Source: an uncultured Chryseobacterium sp.
GTDB lineage: Bacteria; Bacteroidota; Bacteroidia; Flavobacteriales; Weeksellaceae
Length of the DNA: 64,000 nucleotides
Assembly: GCA_913778085.1 (NCBI GenBank)
Contig: CAJYXJ010000072.1
Location: forward strand, 1 to 64,000
Direction: 5' to 3'
Numbering within the stretch: the stretch's first letter is position 1; each line of letters starts with the position of its first letter. Shown piece by piece: positions 8,742 through 17,594 of the stretch. A program made the position numbers and the translations under genes. A model generated the notes under the pieces. That model had not been told where the DNA came from and did not search any database. It was given only the letters and a program-made list of their open reading frames with translations.

Positions 8742-10418
8742 ATGAAAAAGGTATTATTAGCCGCTGTCTTTTTAGCGGGATTCGGTTTTTCAAACGCACA
8801 GGAAGCGAAATCCGGTGCAGACCCGAAAGAGAATAAAGATCTGATGACATGGTATCATAAAGATTTTGCTGCAACCAAAGTATATGGGGTAAACACGGAA
8901 AATGCATATAAATTCCTGGAATCAAAAGGACTTAAGCCTAAGACTGTTGTTGTCGGAGTATTGGACAGCGGCGTACAGGTAGACCACCCGGGATTGGTGA
9001 ATAATGTGTGGACCAACCCGAATGAAGTTCCTGGCAACGGCAAAGATGATGACGGAAACGGCTATATCGACGATGTTCACGGATGGAATTTCATTGGTGG
9101 TAAAAACGGAGATATCGACATCGACAATATGGAAGTTACCAGGGTTGTAGCCAAATACAAACCGGTTTTTGAAGGCGAGGATTCTGCAAAAAATAAAGCA
9201 AATCAGGCCAAGATGCCTGAAGAATTCGCGATGTATATGAAGGCGAAGGAACTCTTCACAAAGAAAAGCGTTGAGGCTAGACAAAGCTTTCAGATGTACA
9301 GCATGATCAGTGATGCGATCCCGATGATGGTAAAACTGATGAATGGCAAACCGCTTACGGCTGAAAATGTAGCGGCTATCAAACCGGCAGATCAGAAAGA
9401 AGCGATGGCAGCACAGGTTCTTGCACAGGTGGCCCAAAGTCCCGAATTTAAAGGCAAAACACCGGCTGAGTTTGAAAAAGCCATTTCCGGTCAGATGAAA
9501 GAGGCACTTGACTATTTTGGGCCTCAAGCAAAGCAGTATGATCTGGCCTATGATCCAAGAAAAGAAATTGTAGGTGACAATTACGACGACTATTCCCAAA
9601 AAAATTACGGGAACAACCATTATGAAGGTCCGGATGCGGAGCATGGAACACACGTTGCCGGGATCATTGCCGGTCTTCCGAACGGTAAAGAAGTTCAGTA
9701 TGGAGTTGCTTCAAGAGTTGCTAAAATCATGTCGGTAAGAACCGTTCCGAATGGTGACGAAAGAGATAAAGATGTAGCCAATGCCATCCGATATGCCGTG
9801 GACAACGGTGCTAAAGTTTTAAACATGAGCTTTGGTAAGCCGGTTTCTCCCGGTAAAAATGTTGTTTGGGATGCCTTCAAATATGCCCAAGACAAAGGCG
9901 TTCTTCTGGTAAAAGCAGCAGGTAATGAAAACGAAGACGTGGCAGAACATCTGGCTTATCCTACCAACTTCAAAAAAGTAACTGACGAAAAACCGTTTGT
10001 AAATAATGTATTGGTAGTAGGAGCAAGCACCAACAAAAATGATGCACTGAGAGCAAGCTTCTCCAATTACAATAAAAAAATGGTGAATGTTTTTGCTCCG
10101 GGCGAAGAAATCTATTCTACTGTTCCTCACAATGAGTATAAATATCTTCAGGGAACTTCCATGGCTTCCCCTGTAGTAGCAGGAGCAGCAGCTGTTCTAC
10201 TGGCTTACATGCCTTCGTTGACACCGGCACAAGTTATAGAATCTCTGGTAAAATCCAGTAATCCTAGCACGGCCAATCAGTTTGCTGATTATTCGCAGGC
10301 AGGAGGGGTAATCGACCTTGAAAAAGCAGCGGAATATGCTTATACTAATTTTTACAAAGGTAAATCTGCCTCTTCTAATAAAGCTGTAAAATCCGTAAAA
10401 AAGAAAGTTAAAAAATAG
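8742..10418 (+). CDS. Secreted S8 family serine peptidase (subtilase)
   Basis: The 558-residue protein has a signal peptide (about 1-19, ending SNAQ). The catalytic triad is Asp75 (VLDSGVQVDH), His301 (HGTHVAGI) and Ser473 (GTSMASPVVAG), with oxyanion Asn395 (AAGNEN). About 225 residues separate Asp and His, including a lysine/glutamate-rich helical insertion at about 140-265 that is common in Bacteroidota S8 proteins. It ends in a lysine-rich tail and has no T9SS C-terminal domain, so it is probably periplasmic. It is cotranscribed with wbqC and closed by a terminator. Confidence 0.92.
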   Translation: MKKVLLAAVFLAGFGFSNAQEAKSGADPKENKDLMTWYHKDFAATKVYGVNTENAYKFLESKGLKPKTVVVGVLDSGVQVDHPGLVNNVWTNPNEVPGNGKDDDGNGYIDDVHGWNFIGGKNGDIDIDNMEVTRVVAKYKPVFEGEDSAKNKANQAKMPEEFAMYMKAKELFTKKSVEARQSFQMYSMISDAIPMMVKLMNGKPLTAENVAAIKPADQKEAMAAQVLAQVAQSPEFKGKTPAEFEKAISGQMKEALDYFGPQAKQYDLAYDPRKEIVGDNYDDYSQKNYGNNHYEGPDAEHGTHVAGIIAGLPNGKEVQYGVASRVAKIMSVRTVPNGDERDKDVANAIRYAVDNGAKVLNMSFGKPVSPGKNVVWDAFKYAQDKGVLLVKAAGNENEDVAEHLAYPTNFKKVTDEKPFVNNVLVVGASTNKNDALRASFSNYNKKMVNVFAPGEEIYSTVPHNEYKYLQGTSMASPVVAGAAAVLLAYMPSLTPAQVIESLVKSSNPSTANQFADYSQAGGVIDLEKAAEYAYTNFYKGKSASSNKAVKSVKKKVKK

Positions 10419-10450
10419 TTTATCTTTCTGTTTTTAAAGCAGAAACTAAT

Positions 10451-10478
10451 AAAGTCCGAAATTTTCGGACTTTTTTTT
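10451..10478 (+). terminator. Terminator of the S8 peptidase operon
   Basis: AAAGTCCGAA (10451-10460) pairs with TTCGGACTTT (10464-10473), followed by an eight-base T run. Confidence 0.85.
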
Positions 10479-10544
10479 ATGCGATTACTTAATTTTTGGC
10501 ACGGTTTTTTGTGACTATACTCTAACAAAATAATAAACAACAAA

Positions 10545-11039
10545 ATGAAAAAGTTACTATTTGCAGGGATGTTGGGAACGGCACTTTTTGCCTCATCATG
10601 TTCCGGAGTAAAAAATGCTCAGACATCTCAGAACCAAAGATCGGAATTTCTTAAAATGAAAGGTGACTGGCAAATTGTCAGCATAAACTATGATAAAAAA
10701 TTTAAAATAAAACCTTTTGATGACGGTGTAGATGCACAGTGCTTCGTAGGAAGTCATTGGAGACTTATCCCAAATAACTGGACAGGTGCCTATACCCTTA
10801 ACGGGGGCGGAACATGTGGTACGGGATTTACCCAGCCGATTAAATTAAACGTCGTAAGCGGCAATACTTTTGAATTTAAAAAAATTGCTGAGGGAACAAA
10901 AGCAAAACAAAATACAGCGGGATATTCTTTGACGTTAATTAACCAGTCAACAGATCAATTCTCATTGGAGCAGAATATTCCTTTCGACGGAGAAAATGTA
11001 AGGGTTGTTTACAACTTTGAAAGAACGGGAATGAAATAA
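10545..11039 (+). CDS. Lipocalin-like lipoprotein
   Basis: The 164-residue protein has a lipoprotein signal peptide with lipobox FASSC (about residues 15-19). The mature part begins with a lipocalin-like GDWQIVSINYDKKF segment and contains a conserved cysteine pair around CFVGSHW and GGTCGTGF, then beta-rich sequence to the end. Such proteins are presumed to be anchored to a membrane and to bind small hydrophobic ligands; this is inference from fold type. An OmpA-like lipoprotein follows after 20 bp, so the two likely form an envelope operon. Confidence 0.75.
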   Translation: MKKLLFAGMLGTALFASSCSGVKNAQTSQNQRSEFLKMKGDWQIVSINYDKKFKIKPFDDGVDAQCFVGSHWRLIPNNWTGAYTLNGGGTCGTGFTQPIKLNVVSGNTFEFKKIAEGTKAKQNTAGYSLTLINQSTDQFSLEQNIPFDGENVRVVYNFERTGMK

Positions 11040-11059
11040 TTAATTAAAAAAGGTATAAA

Positions 11060-11749
11060 ATGAAACTTACAAAAACATATATCGGAGGAATCTTCCTTTC
11101 CTCAGCATTATTGCTTACAAGCTGCGAGGCAGTACAGAATTCCAATCACCAGCAGAGAGGTACTGCAGTGGGGGTTGCATCCGGAGCCGTAATCGGGGGA
11201 ATCCTCGGAAATAATGTAGGAAGAGGAGGAAACGGAGCGATCGGAGCGGTATTAGGCGGTATTATCGGTGGTGTAGCCGGTAATGTGATCGGTAGCAAAA
11301 TGGATAAACAGGCGAGAGAAATTAAAGAAACCTTGCCGGGTGCTGAAGTGGAAAGAGTAGGAGATGGTATCAAAATTACATTGAATGAAAGCATTGTCAA
11401 TTTTGATTTCGATTCATCTGCATTGACGAGTACTGCAAAAACCAACCTTGATAAGCTTGCTCAGGTACTAACCAACAATCCTGATACAAATATCAATATT
11501 TACGGACATACCGACAGTAAAGGTTCGGATTCATATAATATGAGCCTTTCGGAGAGAAGAGCCAATGCAGTAAAAGCTTATCTATCCGGTAAAGGAATTG
11601 CTTCCAGCAGATTATTTGCTAAGGGTGAAGGAGAAGCAATGCCTGTAGCTTCCAACGATACTGATGCAGGAAGAGCTAAAAACAGAAGGGTGGAGTTCGC
11701 TATCACAGCTAATGAAAAAATGATTCAGGATGCACAACAGGGGCAATAA
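11060..11749 (+). CDS. OmpA family lipoprotein with glycine zipper
   Basis: The 229-residue protein has a lipobox LLTSC (about residues 18-22). A glycine-zipper hydrophobic region (about 33-78, many GxxxG repeats) follows, and then an OmpA C-terminal peptidoglycan-binding domain (about 108-220) with NFDFDSSAL, YGHTDSKGSD and a terminal AKNRRVEF. The layout is the YiaD type: a lipoprotein linking the outer membrane to peptidoglycan. It ends the two-gene unit, which closes with a terminator. Confidence 0.9.
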   Translation: MKLTKTYIGGIFLSSALLLTSCEAVQNSNHQQRGTAVGVASGAVIGGILGNNVGRGGNGAIGAVLGGIIGGVAGNVIGSKMDKQAREIKETLPGAEVERVGDGIKITLNESIVNFDFDSSALTSTAKTNLDKLAQVLTNNPDTNINIYGHTDSKGSDSYNMSLSERRANAVKAYLSGKGIASSRLFAKGEGEAMPVASNDTDAGRAKNRRVEFAITANEKMIQDAQQGQ

Positions 11750-11771
11750 TTAACATATAAATATTTTCTTC

Positions 11772-11797
11772 AATAACCGCTTTTGCGGTTATTTTTG
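11772..11797 (+). terminator. Terminator of the OmpA-like lipoprotein operon
   Basis: AATAACCGC (11772-11780) pairs with GCGGTTATT (11785-11793) around TTTT, then a short T run. Confidence 0.8.
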
Positions 11798-11827
11798 TAT
11801 TTTTATCCGCGTAAATTAGAAAATCAT

Positions 11828-11835
11828 TATTTTTG
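11828..11835 (+). promoter_or_regulatory. -7 element ahead of the polyprenyl-phosphate pentose operon
   Basis: TATTTTTG matches TAnnTTTG and ends 17 bp before the ATG of the UbiA-family gene. Confidence 0.5.
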
Positions 11836-11852
11836 CATTTGAAACAGCATAA

Positions 11853-12740
11853 ATGAAGAAATATATAAAGCTGCTCCGCGTGGAGCAATGGGTGAAAAAC
11901 CTTTTCGTCTTTGTTCCTCTTTTTTTTTCAGGTAATATTAAAAACCTGGATCTCCTTACCAAAAGCATCTTTGCTTTTATCATCTTCTCGTTGGCAGCAA
12001 GCATGGTCTACATCTTGAACGATTACAATGACATTGAAGCTGATAAAAAACATCCAGAGAAACGGAAAAGACCACTGGCAAGCGGGGCTATCTCAAAATC
12101 GAAGGCCGTAGGAATTTTTATCGGTCTTATCATTGCCGATATTGCCCTTGTATTTATCGCTCAGTCCTATTTTCAAGAAAACTTATGGAAATTCGCCACT
12201 ATTGTCGGGTTCTACTTTGTGATGAACCTGGCATATACTTTTAAATTGAAGCACGTTCCCATTATTGATATTTCTATCATCGCTGTCGGATTTGTCCTTC
12301 GGGTTCTGGCAGGAGGGTATATCACCGGCATCAGCATTTCCCAATGGGCGATTTTGCTGACCTTTGTACTGGCATTGGTTCTGGCGATCGGAAAAAGACG
12401 GGGAGAACTTATTAATGCTCAGGTTTCAGGGAAAACAAGACGCGCTCTGGACGGTTATAATGTGCAGTTTGCAGATATTGCCCTTTCCATATCCGTTACG
12501 CTGGCTATTATGTGCTATTTAATGTTTACCTTATCGCCGGAAGTCCAGGCGAGATTTCACTCCCGGGTTTTCTATACAGTGATTTTTGTGGTCTTTGCCT
12601 TCTTGAGATATCTGCAGCAGACACTTGTCTATAACAGAACCGAATCTCCTACCAAAATAGTTTATCGCGACCGTTACATACAGGTTACCTTATTGCTGTG
12701 GGTTGCTGCATTTTTAATCCAAATCTATTTTAAAAAATGA
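11853..12740 (+). CDS. Polyprenyl-phosphate phosphoribosyltransferase (UbiA family, Rv3806c/DprP type)
   Basis: The 295-residue protein has about eight to nine membrane helices. Its first Asp-rich motif is NDYNDIEADKKHPEKRKRP (N56-P74). This matches the mycobacterial phosphoribosyltransferase subgroup, which has the NDxxDxEADxxHPxKRxRP pattern, rather than quinone or haem prenyltransferases. A second motif, KIVYRDRYIQ, lies near the C-terminus. The expected reaction transfers 5-phosphoribose from PRPP to polyprenyl phosphate at the inner membrane. It overlaps the DprE1-like gene by 4 bp, and DprE2-like and phosphatase genes follow, which strongly supports this substrate. The lipid carrier length is unknown. 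Confidence 0.82.
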   Translation: MKKYIKLLRVEQWVKNLFVFVPLFFSGNIKNLDLLTKSIFAFIIFSLAASMVYILNDYNDIEADKKHPEKRKRPLASGAISKSKAVGIFIGLIIADIALVFIAQSYFQENLWKFATIVGFYFVMNLAYTFKLKHVPIIDISIIAVGFVLRVLAGGYITGISISQWAILLTFVLALVLAIGKRRGELINAQVSGKTRRALDGYNVQFADIALSISVTLAIMCYLMFTLSPEVQARFHSRVFYTVIFVVFAFLRYLQQTLVYNRTESPTKIVYRDRYIQVTLLLWVAAFLIQIYFKK

Positions 12741-14053
12741 AGCCTAATTTTACGCAGAAAGTTACCAACTGGGGAAATTATCCCGTAGTGGAAAAAGAAA
12801 TGAGATCTGATGACAGCTTCGGAAAAATAAAGGAATTCGTCCTGAACAACAATGAAGTCATCGCCCGAGGAAACGGAAGATGCTATGGAGACTCTTCATT
12901 GGGGGAACATATATTTTCAACAAAAAAATTAAATAAATTCATCAGTTTTGACCGCTTGAACGGAATTATCGAATGCGAATCAGGAGTCCTGCTTTCCGAT
13001 GTCCTGGAAATCGCCGTTCCGCAGGGGTATTTTCTGTATGTAACACCGGGAACAAAATTTGTGTCCGTAGGCGGTGCGATTGCCTCTGACGTCCATGGAA
13101 AGAACCATCATGCGGAAGGCTGCTTTTCCGAGTATGTCATCGAATTTAAGCTGATGATCGAAAACGGCGATGTGATTACCTGCTCTAGAGAGGAAAATAC
13201 TGAAAAGTTCTGGGCTACCATCGGAGGAATGGGCCTGACGGGAATTATCCTAACGGCAAAATTTAAATTAAAAAATATTGAATCTGCTTACATCCGGCAG
13301 GAAAGTATAAAAGCCGAAAACCTGGACGAAATCTTCCGGCTGTTTGAAGAAAGCGAAAACTGGACCTACACCGTAGCCTGGATCGACTGTCTTCAGAAAG
13401 GCAATAATATCGGAAGAAGCATTCTGATGAGAGGGGAACATGCCTTTCAGCATGAGCTTCCGCAAAATTTCAAAGACAAACCGCTACGGCTGAAAAAGAA
13501 ATTTGAACCGACGGTTCCGTTTTATTTCCCCGGGTTTGTCCTGAATGCTTTAACGGTAAAAATTTTTAATTTTCTGTATTATAAAAAACAGGCTAAAAAA
13601 GAAGCAAAAAGCTTTATCGATTACGAAACCTTCTTTTATCCGCTGGACTTCGTCCATGACTGGAATAAAATTTACGGAAAATCCGGATTCATCCAATATC
13701 AGATGATGATCCCCAAGGAATCCGGCAAAGAAGGCATGAAAAGAATCCTGGAAACCATCGCCAGCAGCGGAAACGGATCTTTCCTTGCAGTGTTGAAGCT
13801 TTACGGAAAAGAAAATCCGCAGGCCTATAATTCCTTTCCCTTTGAAGGTTATTCCCTGGCACTGGATTTCAAAGTTAATTCAAAACTGAAAAAGCTGATT
13901 GGCCAGCTGGATGATATTGTAGAGCAGTACAACGGAAGGATTTATCTTACCAAAGACAGCATGAGCAGATCGTCTCTTACCAATTACCTTAAAAATGTTC
14001 AGAGCTCGAAATTCGTGTCTTTGCAGCATAAAAGAATTTTAAACAATATTTAG
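12737..14053 (+). CDS. DprE1-like FAD-dependent polyprenyl-phospho-ribose 2'-oxidase
   Basis: DprE1 oxidises the ribose 2'-hydroxyl of polyprenyl-phosphoribose; DprE2 then reduces the keto product to arabinose. The 438-residue protein has an FAD_binding_4 domain with ARGNGRCYGDSSLG (about 43-56) and VGGAIASDVHGKNHHAEG, then a substrate domain and a C-terminal YLTKDSMSR segment. The cysteine that benzothiazinones modify in the mycobacterial enzyme appears replaced by Ala375 in GYSLALDF. It overlaps the upstream gene by 4 bp and lies 5 bp from the DprE2-like gene. A related sugar-lactone oxidase is the alternative, but context argues against it. Confidence 0.82.
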   Translation: MKPNFTQKVTNWGNYPVVEKEMRSDDSFGKIKEFVLNNNEVIARGNGRCYGDSSLGEHIFSTKKLNKFISFDRLNGIIECESGVLLSDVLEIAVPQGYFLYVTPGTKFVSVGGAIASDVHGKNHHAEGCFSEYVIEFKLMIENGDVITCSREENTEKFWATIGGMGLTGIILTAKFKLKNIESAYIRQESIKAENLDEIFRLFEESENWTYTVAWIDCLQKGNNIGRSILMRGEHAFQHELPQNFKDKPLRLKKKFEPTVPFYFPGFVLNALTVKIFNFLYYKKQAKKEAKSFIDYETFFYPLDFVHDWNKIYGKSGFIQYQMMIPKESGKEGMKRILETIASSGNGSFLAVLKLYGKENPQAYNSFPFEGYSLALDFKVNSKLKKLIGQLDDIVEQYNGRIYLTKDSMSRSSLTNYLKNVQSSKFVSLQHKRILNNI

Positions 14054-14058
14054 CACGA

Positions 14059-14784
14059 ATGATCGTTTTAGGAAGCACATCGGAAGTAGCACAGGCTTTT
14101 GTAGAAAAAGCTTTACAGGAAGGGGAAAAGTTTGAAAGAATTTATCTTTTTACCTCCAACAGAGAAACGACCGAAAGATTTGCCCGGCATATCGACGTAA
14201 AATTTCTTCAGCAGTCCGAAATTATTGAACTGGATCTTACAAAAAACATCGATTACAGCAGATTTGAACAGATCAATTCAGGATTGCTGTTCTGTGCAAC
14301 CGGTTATCTCGGCGAAGGTACCGAGGAAGGCCTGTACGACAATAAAAATACGGAGCGTATCATCGATATTAATTATGCAAAGCTGGTTCCTGTTATCAAT
14401 TATTTCGCTCATAAGTTTGAAAGCAGACGATCCGGAACCATCATTGGTCTTTCTTCTGTAGCAGGAGAACGCGGACGGCAGAGCAACTTCATTTATGGAA
14501 GTGCAAAATCAGCGTTTACCACATATTTAAGTGGATTAAGAAACTATCTGTTTGATAAGAAAGTTCATGTCCTGACCGTTAAACCGGGATTCATGGCAAC
14601 GAAAATGACCGAGGGCCTGCCGCTGAATCCAAAACTTACAGCCACTCCGAAACAGGCGGCAGACTGTATTTTCAAAGCATACAAAAAACAGAAGAATGTA
14701 GCATATGTCCTTCCTGTCTGGGGAATCATCATGATGATCATCAGAAATATCCCGGAATTTGTATTTAAAAAATTAAAGCTTTAG
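14059..14784 (+). CDS. DprE2-like short-chain dehydrogenase
   Basis: The expected role is NAD(P)H-dependent reduction of the 2'-keto intermediate to polyprenyl-phosphoarabinose. The 241-residue protein has an N-terminal nucleotide-binding segment IVLGSTSEVAQAF in place of the classical TGxxxGxG, as in DprE2 proteins. The catalytic Ser lies in GLSSVAGERGR and the YxxxK motif in YGSAKSAF. The C-terminus is hydrophobic with IPEFVFKKLKL, suggesting membrane association. It is the third gene of the operon. Confidence 0.8.
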   Translation: MIVLGSTSEVAQAFVEKALQEGEKFERIYLFTSNRETTERFARHIDVKFLQQSEIIELDLTKNIDYSRFEQINSGLLFCATGYLGEGTEEGLYDNKNTERIIDINYAKLVPVINYFAHKFESRRSGTIIGLSSVAGERGRQSNFIYGSAKSAFTTYLSGLRNYLFDKKVHVLTVKPGFMATKMTEGLPLNPKLTATPKQAADCIFKAYKKQKNVAYVLPVWGIIMMIIRNIPEFVFKKLKL

Positions 14785-14938
14785 AAATTAGTATTATTTA
14801 AAAGTCTTCTTTAAACTATACGGGATTACTGATTGGAATTAAACTGATTTCGATGAAATAAATCAAACCGTAAAATATACCTGAAGCCTTTTCGTTTTAC
14901 AAGAATATTAAGCAAACTAAAAATAAGATCAACCACCA

Positions 14939-15526
14939 ATGAAAAAACTGTATTGCTTTGATTTTGACGGAACCCTTACTTATAAAGATACCATGTTCAT
15001 GTATCTGAAATTCTATGATCCTACAAAATTCAGGCTGCAGTTCTTGAAGCATGTTCCGCTTTTTGTCTTATTAAAACTGAGGCTTGCTGAAACTGAAAAA
15101 GTGAAAAAAAGCTTTATCGGTTCTATTCTCAAAGGGCAGACACAGGAAAAGATCGAAAAAAAATCCCGGCAGTTTTTTGAAGCCCATTACCCTAAGATCG
15201 TAAGGGAAAATGCACTGGACTTTATCAAAAATATAGACCGCGAAAATACGCAGAGTTTAATGGTAACCGCATCGCTGGATATTTGGGCCAAACCGTTCGC
15301 GGATGCTTTCAATATGAAGTTGCTGGCTACGCAGGCTGAGTTTAAAAACGGTGTTTTTACTGGAAACTTTATCGGGAAAAACTGCAACGGCAAAGAAAAA
15401 CTGTCCCGCATACAGGAAGAAATTAAAGATAAAAAATATGATAAGATCCTCGCCTTTGGCGACACTTCAGGAGATAAACCGATGTTAAAGTGGGCAAATG
15501 AAGGACATTATCAATTTTTTCACTAA
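14939..15526 (+). CDS. HAD-IB family phosphatase
   Basis: The 195-residue protein carries HAD motif I at residues 8-12 (DFDGT), a motif II Thr in MVTASLD, and motif III/IV in FGDTSGDKPML. This is the subfamily IB pattern. Its place 154 bp after the DprE2-like gene suggests it removes the 5-phosphate from polyprenyl-phospho-phosphoribose, the step done in mycobacteria by an unrelated phosphatase. HAD domains also occur fused or next to UbiA phosphoribosyltransferases in other bacteria, which supports the idea. Direct evidence of substrate is absent. Confidence 0.7.
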   Translation: MKKLYCFDFDGTLTYKDTMFMYLKFYDPTKFRLQFLKHVPLFVLLKLRLAETEKVKKSFIGSILKGQTQEKIEKKSRQFFEAHYPKIVRENALDFIKNIDRENTQSLMVTASLDIWAKPFADAFNMKLLATQAEFKNGVFTGNFIGKNCNGKEKLSRIQEEIKDKKYDKILAFGDTSGDKPMLKWANEGHYQFFH

Positions 15527-15631
15527 TTTTGAACAGTAAAAACATACAGGCCGATAATGGCTCTATATTGTAAGAATCAGTTGGTTTTGTTGTGTTTTTA
15601 TTGTACGGAAACTAATCTTTTCAAAGTAATA

Positions 15632-16807
15632 ATGAATAAAATATACCTTGATAACGCTGCTACAACTCCGCTTTCGGAAGAAGTTATCGATGCCATGGTA
15701 AGTACCATGAAAATGAATTTCGGGAATCCTTCCTCTACCCACAGCTTTGGGCAGGAAGCGAAAATCCTGATTGAAAATGTGAGAAGACAGGTAGCAGACT
15801 ATCTTCACGTAACGCCGGCCGAAATTATTTTCACATCATGCGGTACGGAATCCAACAACATGATCATCAAATCTGCTGTGGAGCATCTCGGTGTTGAAAG
15901 AATCATCAGTTCGCCGATGGAACATAAGTGTGTTTCAGAAAGCGTCCTCGATATGAAGGCCAGAAAAGGCGTAGAGGTAAATTATATCCGCCCGAATGAA
16001 AAAGGGGATATCGATCTTCAAAAATTAGAAGAACTGTTAAAGGCTTCGGATAAAAAGACTTTGGTTAGTTTAATGCATGCCAATAATGAGATCGGAAATC
16101 TTATCGATATTAAAAAAGTAGCTGAACTGTGTAAAGCTCATCATGCGCTATTTCATTCGGACACGGTACAGACGATGGCGCATATGCATCTTGATTTTTC
16201 CGATATTCAGGTAGATTTCGCTTCCTGCAGCGCCCACAAATTCCACGGTCCGAAAGGAATTGGATTTGCTTTTATCAGAAAATCCAGCGGTTTGAAAGGA
16301 ATTATAACCGGTGGACCTCAGGAAAGAAGTCTGAGAGCCGGTACGGAAAATGTTGCCGGGATCGTAGGATTGGGAAAAGCTTTGGAAATTTCCCTGAACC
16401 ATCTGGAAGAATATGCTGCTCATATGCAGGAAATAAAAACATACGCAGCGGAAAAACTTACCGAAGAAATTCCGGGCATTAAATTCAACGGAAGAAGTGC
16501 CGAGCAGGAAAATAGCTTATATACGGTTTTGAGTGCTCTGTTGCCTTATAAAAACCCATTGATCGGGCTTCAGTTGGATATGAAAGGAATAGCCATCTCC
16601 CAGGGCAGCGCATGTTCTTCAGGTGCTTCAAAACCTTCCATGGTGATGATGATGGTATTATCGGAAGATGAAATGGACCACTGTACACCGCTGCGAATCT
16701 CTTTCAGTCATCTAACCACCAAACAGGATATCGATGCGTTGGCAGAAGCTTTGAAGGAAATTTCAAAAGATTTCGTTATAGAAAATACAAATGTTGAGCA
16801 TAGATAG
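15632..16807 (+). CDS. Cysteine desulfurase (NifS/IscS family)
   Basis: This PLP enzyme takes sulfur from cysteine for Fe-S clusters and thio-modified tRNA. From ATG 15632 it has 391 residues beginning MNKIYLDNAATTPL, the standard family start. An in-frame extension to 15557 adds an unconserved cysteine-rich stretch and is unlikely. The PLP lysine lies in SAHKFHGPKGIGF, the substrate loop in RSLRAGTENVAGI, and the catalytic Cys in QGSACSSGASKPS. The short loop resembles IscS/NifS rather than SufS. No iscU neighbour is present. Confidence 0.9.
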   Translation: MNKIYLDNAATTPLSEEVIDAMVSTMKMNFGNPSSTHSFGQEAKILIENVRRQVADYLHVTPAEIIFTSCGTESNNMIIKSAVEHLGVERIISSPMEHKCVSESVLDMKARKGVEVNYIRPNEKGDIDLQKLEELLKASDKKTLVSLMHANNEIGNLIDIKKVAELCKAHHALFHSDTVQTMAHMHLDFSDIQVDFASCSAHKFHGPKGIGFAFIRKSSGLKGIITGGPQERSLRAGTENVAGIVGLGKALEISLNHLEEYAAHMQEIKTYAAEKLTEEIPGIKFNGRSAEQENSLYTVLSALLPYKNPLIGLQLDMKGIAISQGSACSSGASKPSMVMMMVLSEDEMDHCTPLRISFSHLTTKQDIDALAEALKEISKDFVIENTNVEHR

Positions 16808-16887
16808 TCTTATGACTTAAAAAGCGTAATTTTGATTATCCAACTGAGAAGTATTAAGAATAATATTAATTTAAATAAAAAAATAAA

Positions 16888-17205
16888 ATGGCTTTAGAAA
16901 TTACAGATAGCTCATTTCAGGAAACGGTTTTAAAATCAGATAAGCCGGTATTGGTCGATTTTTGGGCAGTATGGTGCGGACCGTGTAGAACGTTAGGACC
17001 AATCATCGAAGAAGTGGCAACAGATTTTGAAGGAAAAGCGGTAGTAGGAAAAGTAGACGTGGATAATAACCAGGAAATTTCTATGCAGTACGGGATCAGA
17101 AATATCCCTACGGTTCTTATTTTCAAGAACGGTGAAGTGGTAGATAAATTGGTAGGAGTAGCTCCGAAAGAAGTGATCGCTGAAAAATTAAGCGCGCACT
17201 TGTAA
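16888..17205 (+). CDS. trxA: Thioredoxin
   Basis: The 105-residue protein has the WCGPC active site at residues 29-33 and the cis-proline segment RNIPTVLIFKNG. It has no signal peptide, so it is the cytoplasmic disulfide reductase. A TAATTTTG box at 16827-16834 marks a promoter about 53 bp before the start, and a terminator follows, so it is probably transcribed alone. Confidence 0.97.
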   Translation: MALEITDSSFQETVLKSDKPVLVDFWAVWCGPCRTLGPIIEEVATDFEGKAVVGKVDVDNNQEISMQYGIRNIPTVLIFKNGEVVDKLVGVAPKEVIAEKLSAHL

Positions 17206-17228
17206 AAATAATAATTTTGATAATGAAG

Positions 17229-17256
17229 GCCTTCCGTTTGCGGGAGGCTTTTTTTT
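17229..17256 (+). terminator. Terminator of trxA
   Basis: GCCTTCCG (17229-17236) pairs with CGGGAGGC (17241-17248) with one T-G wobble, then an eight-base T run. Confidence 0.8.
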
Positions 17257-17266
17257 CTAAATAAAT

Positions 17267-17296
17267 TTGCAGGTAACGAAAAAAGTTGTACTTTTG
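17267..17296 (+). promoter_or_regulatory. Strong promoter of the tRNA-Asp array
   Basis: TTG at 17267-17269 is separated by exactly 19 bp from TACTTTTG at 17289-17296, the best promoter match in the window. Transcription would begin near 17300 and run through the decayed tRNA and all four intact tRNA-Asp genes. Confidence 0.7.
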
Positions 17297-17342
17297 CCAT
17301 CACAAAAAAGAAGCGAAGTTCTTTAAAACAAAGATAAATTTT

Positions 17343-17419
17343 GATCCGGTAGTCCGGCTGTTTTAGAATGGATTTCCTGTCATCTCGTCCTGAGACGAGA
17401 CGGGTTCAGGACTACGGAT
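17343..17419 (+). pseudogene. Decayed tRNA-Asp copy
   Basis: The 5' part GATCCGGTAG, a D-arm-like GGCTG..TTAGAATG and an anticodon-like CCTGTCA align with the intact tRNA-Asp genes downstream. The 3' part is rearranged: CTCGTC-CTGA-GACGAG forms a hairpin not seen in the intact copies, and only GGGTTC and a partial acceptor strand (CGGAT) remain. The acceptor and anticodon stems no longer pair properly. It occupies the first position after the array promoter. Confidence 0.65.
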
Positions 17420-17454
17420 AATAAAAGTTTTCTCAATTTACTTAAAAAAAAATT

Positions 17455-17528
17455 GATCCGGTAGTTCAGCTGGTTAGAATGCCGCCCTGTCACGGCGGAG
17501 GTCGCGGGTTCGAGTCCCGTCCGGATCG
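17455..17528 (+). tRNA. tRNA-Asp (GTC), copy 1
   Basis: The 74-nt gene has acceptor arms GATCCGG and CCGGATC, discriminator G, anticodon loop CTGTCAC with anticodon GTC, and T-arm CGGGTTCGAGTCCCG. CCA is not encoded. It is the first of four identical copies in a repeat unit of about 141 bp that includes a conserved 67-68-bp spacer. Confidence 0.97.
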
Positions 17529-17594
17529 CAGAAAGTTTTCAATTTACTTTTAAACAAAATTGGCCGAAGTTTTCTTCAATTTCTTTAAAAAATT

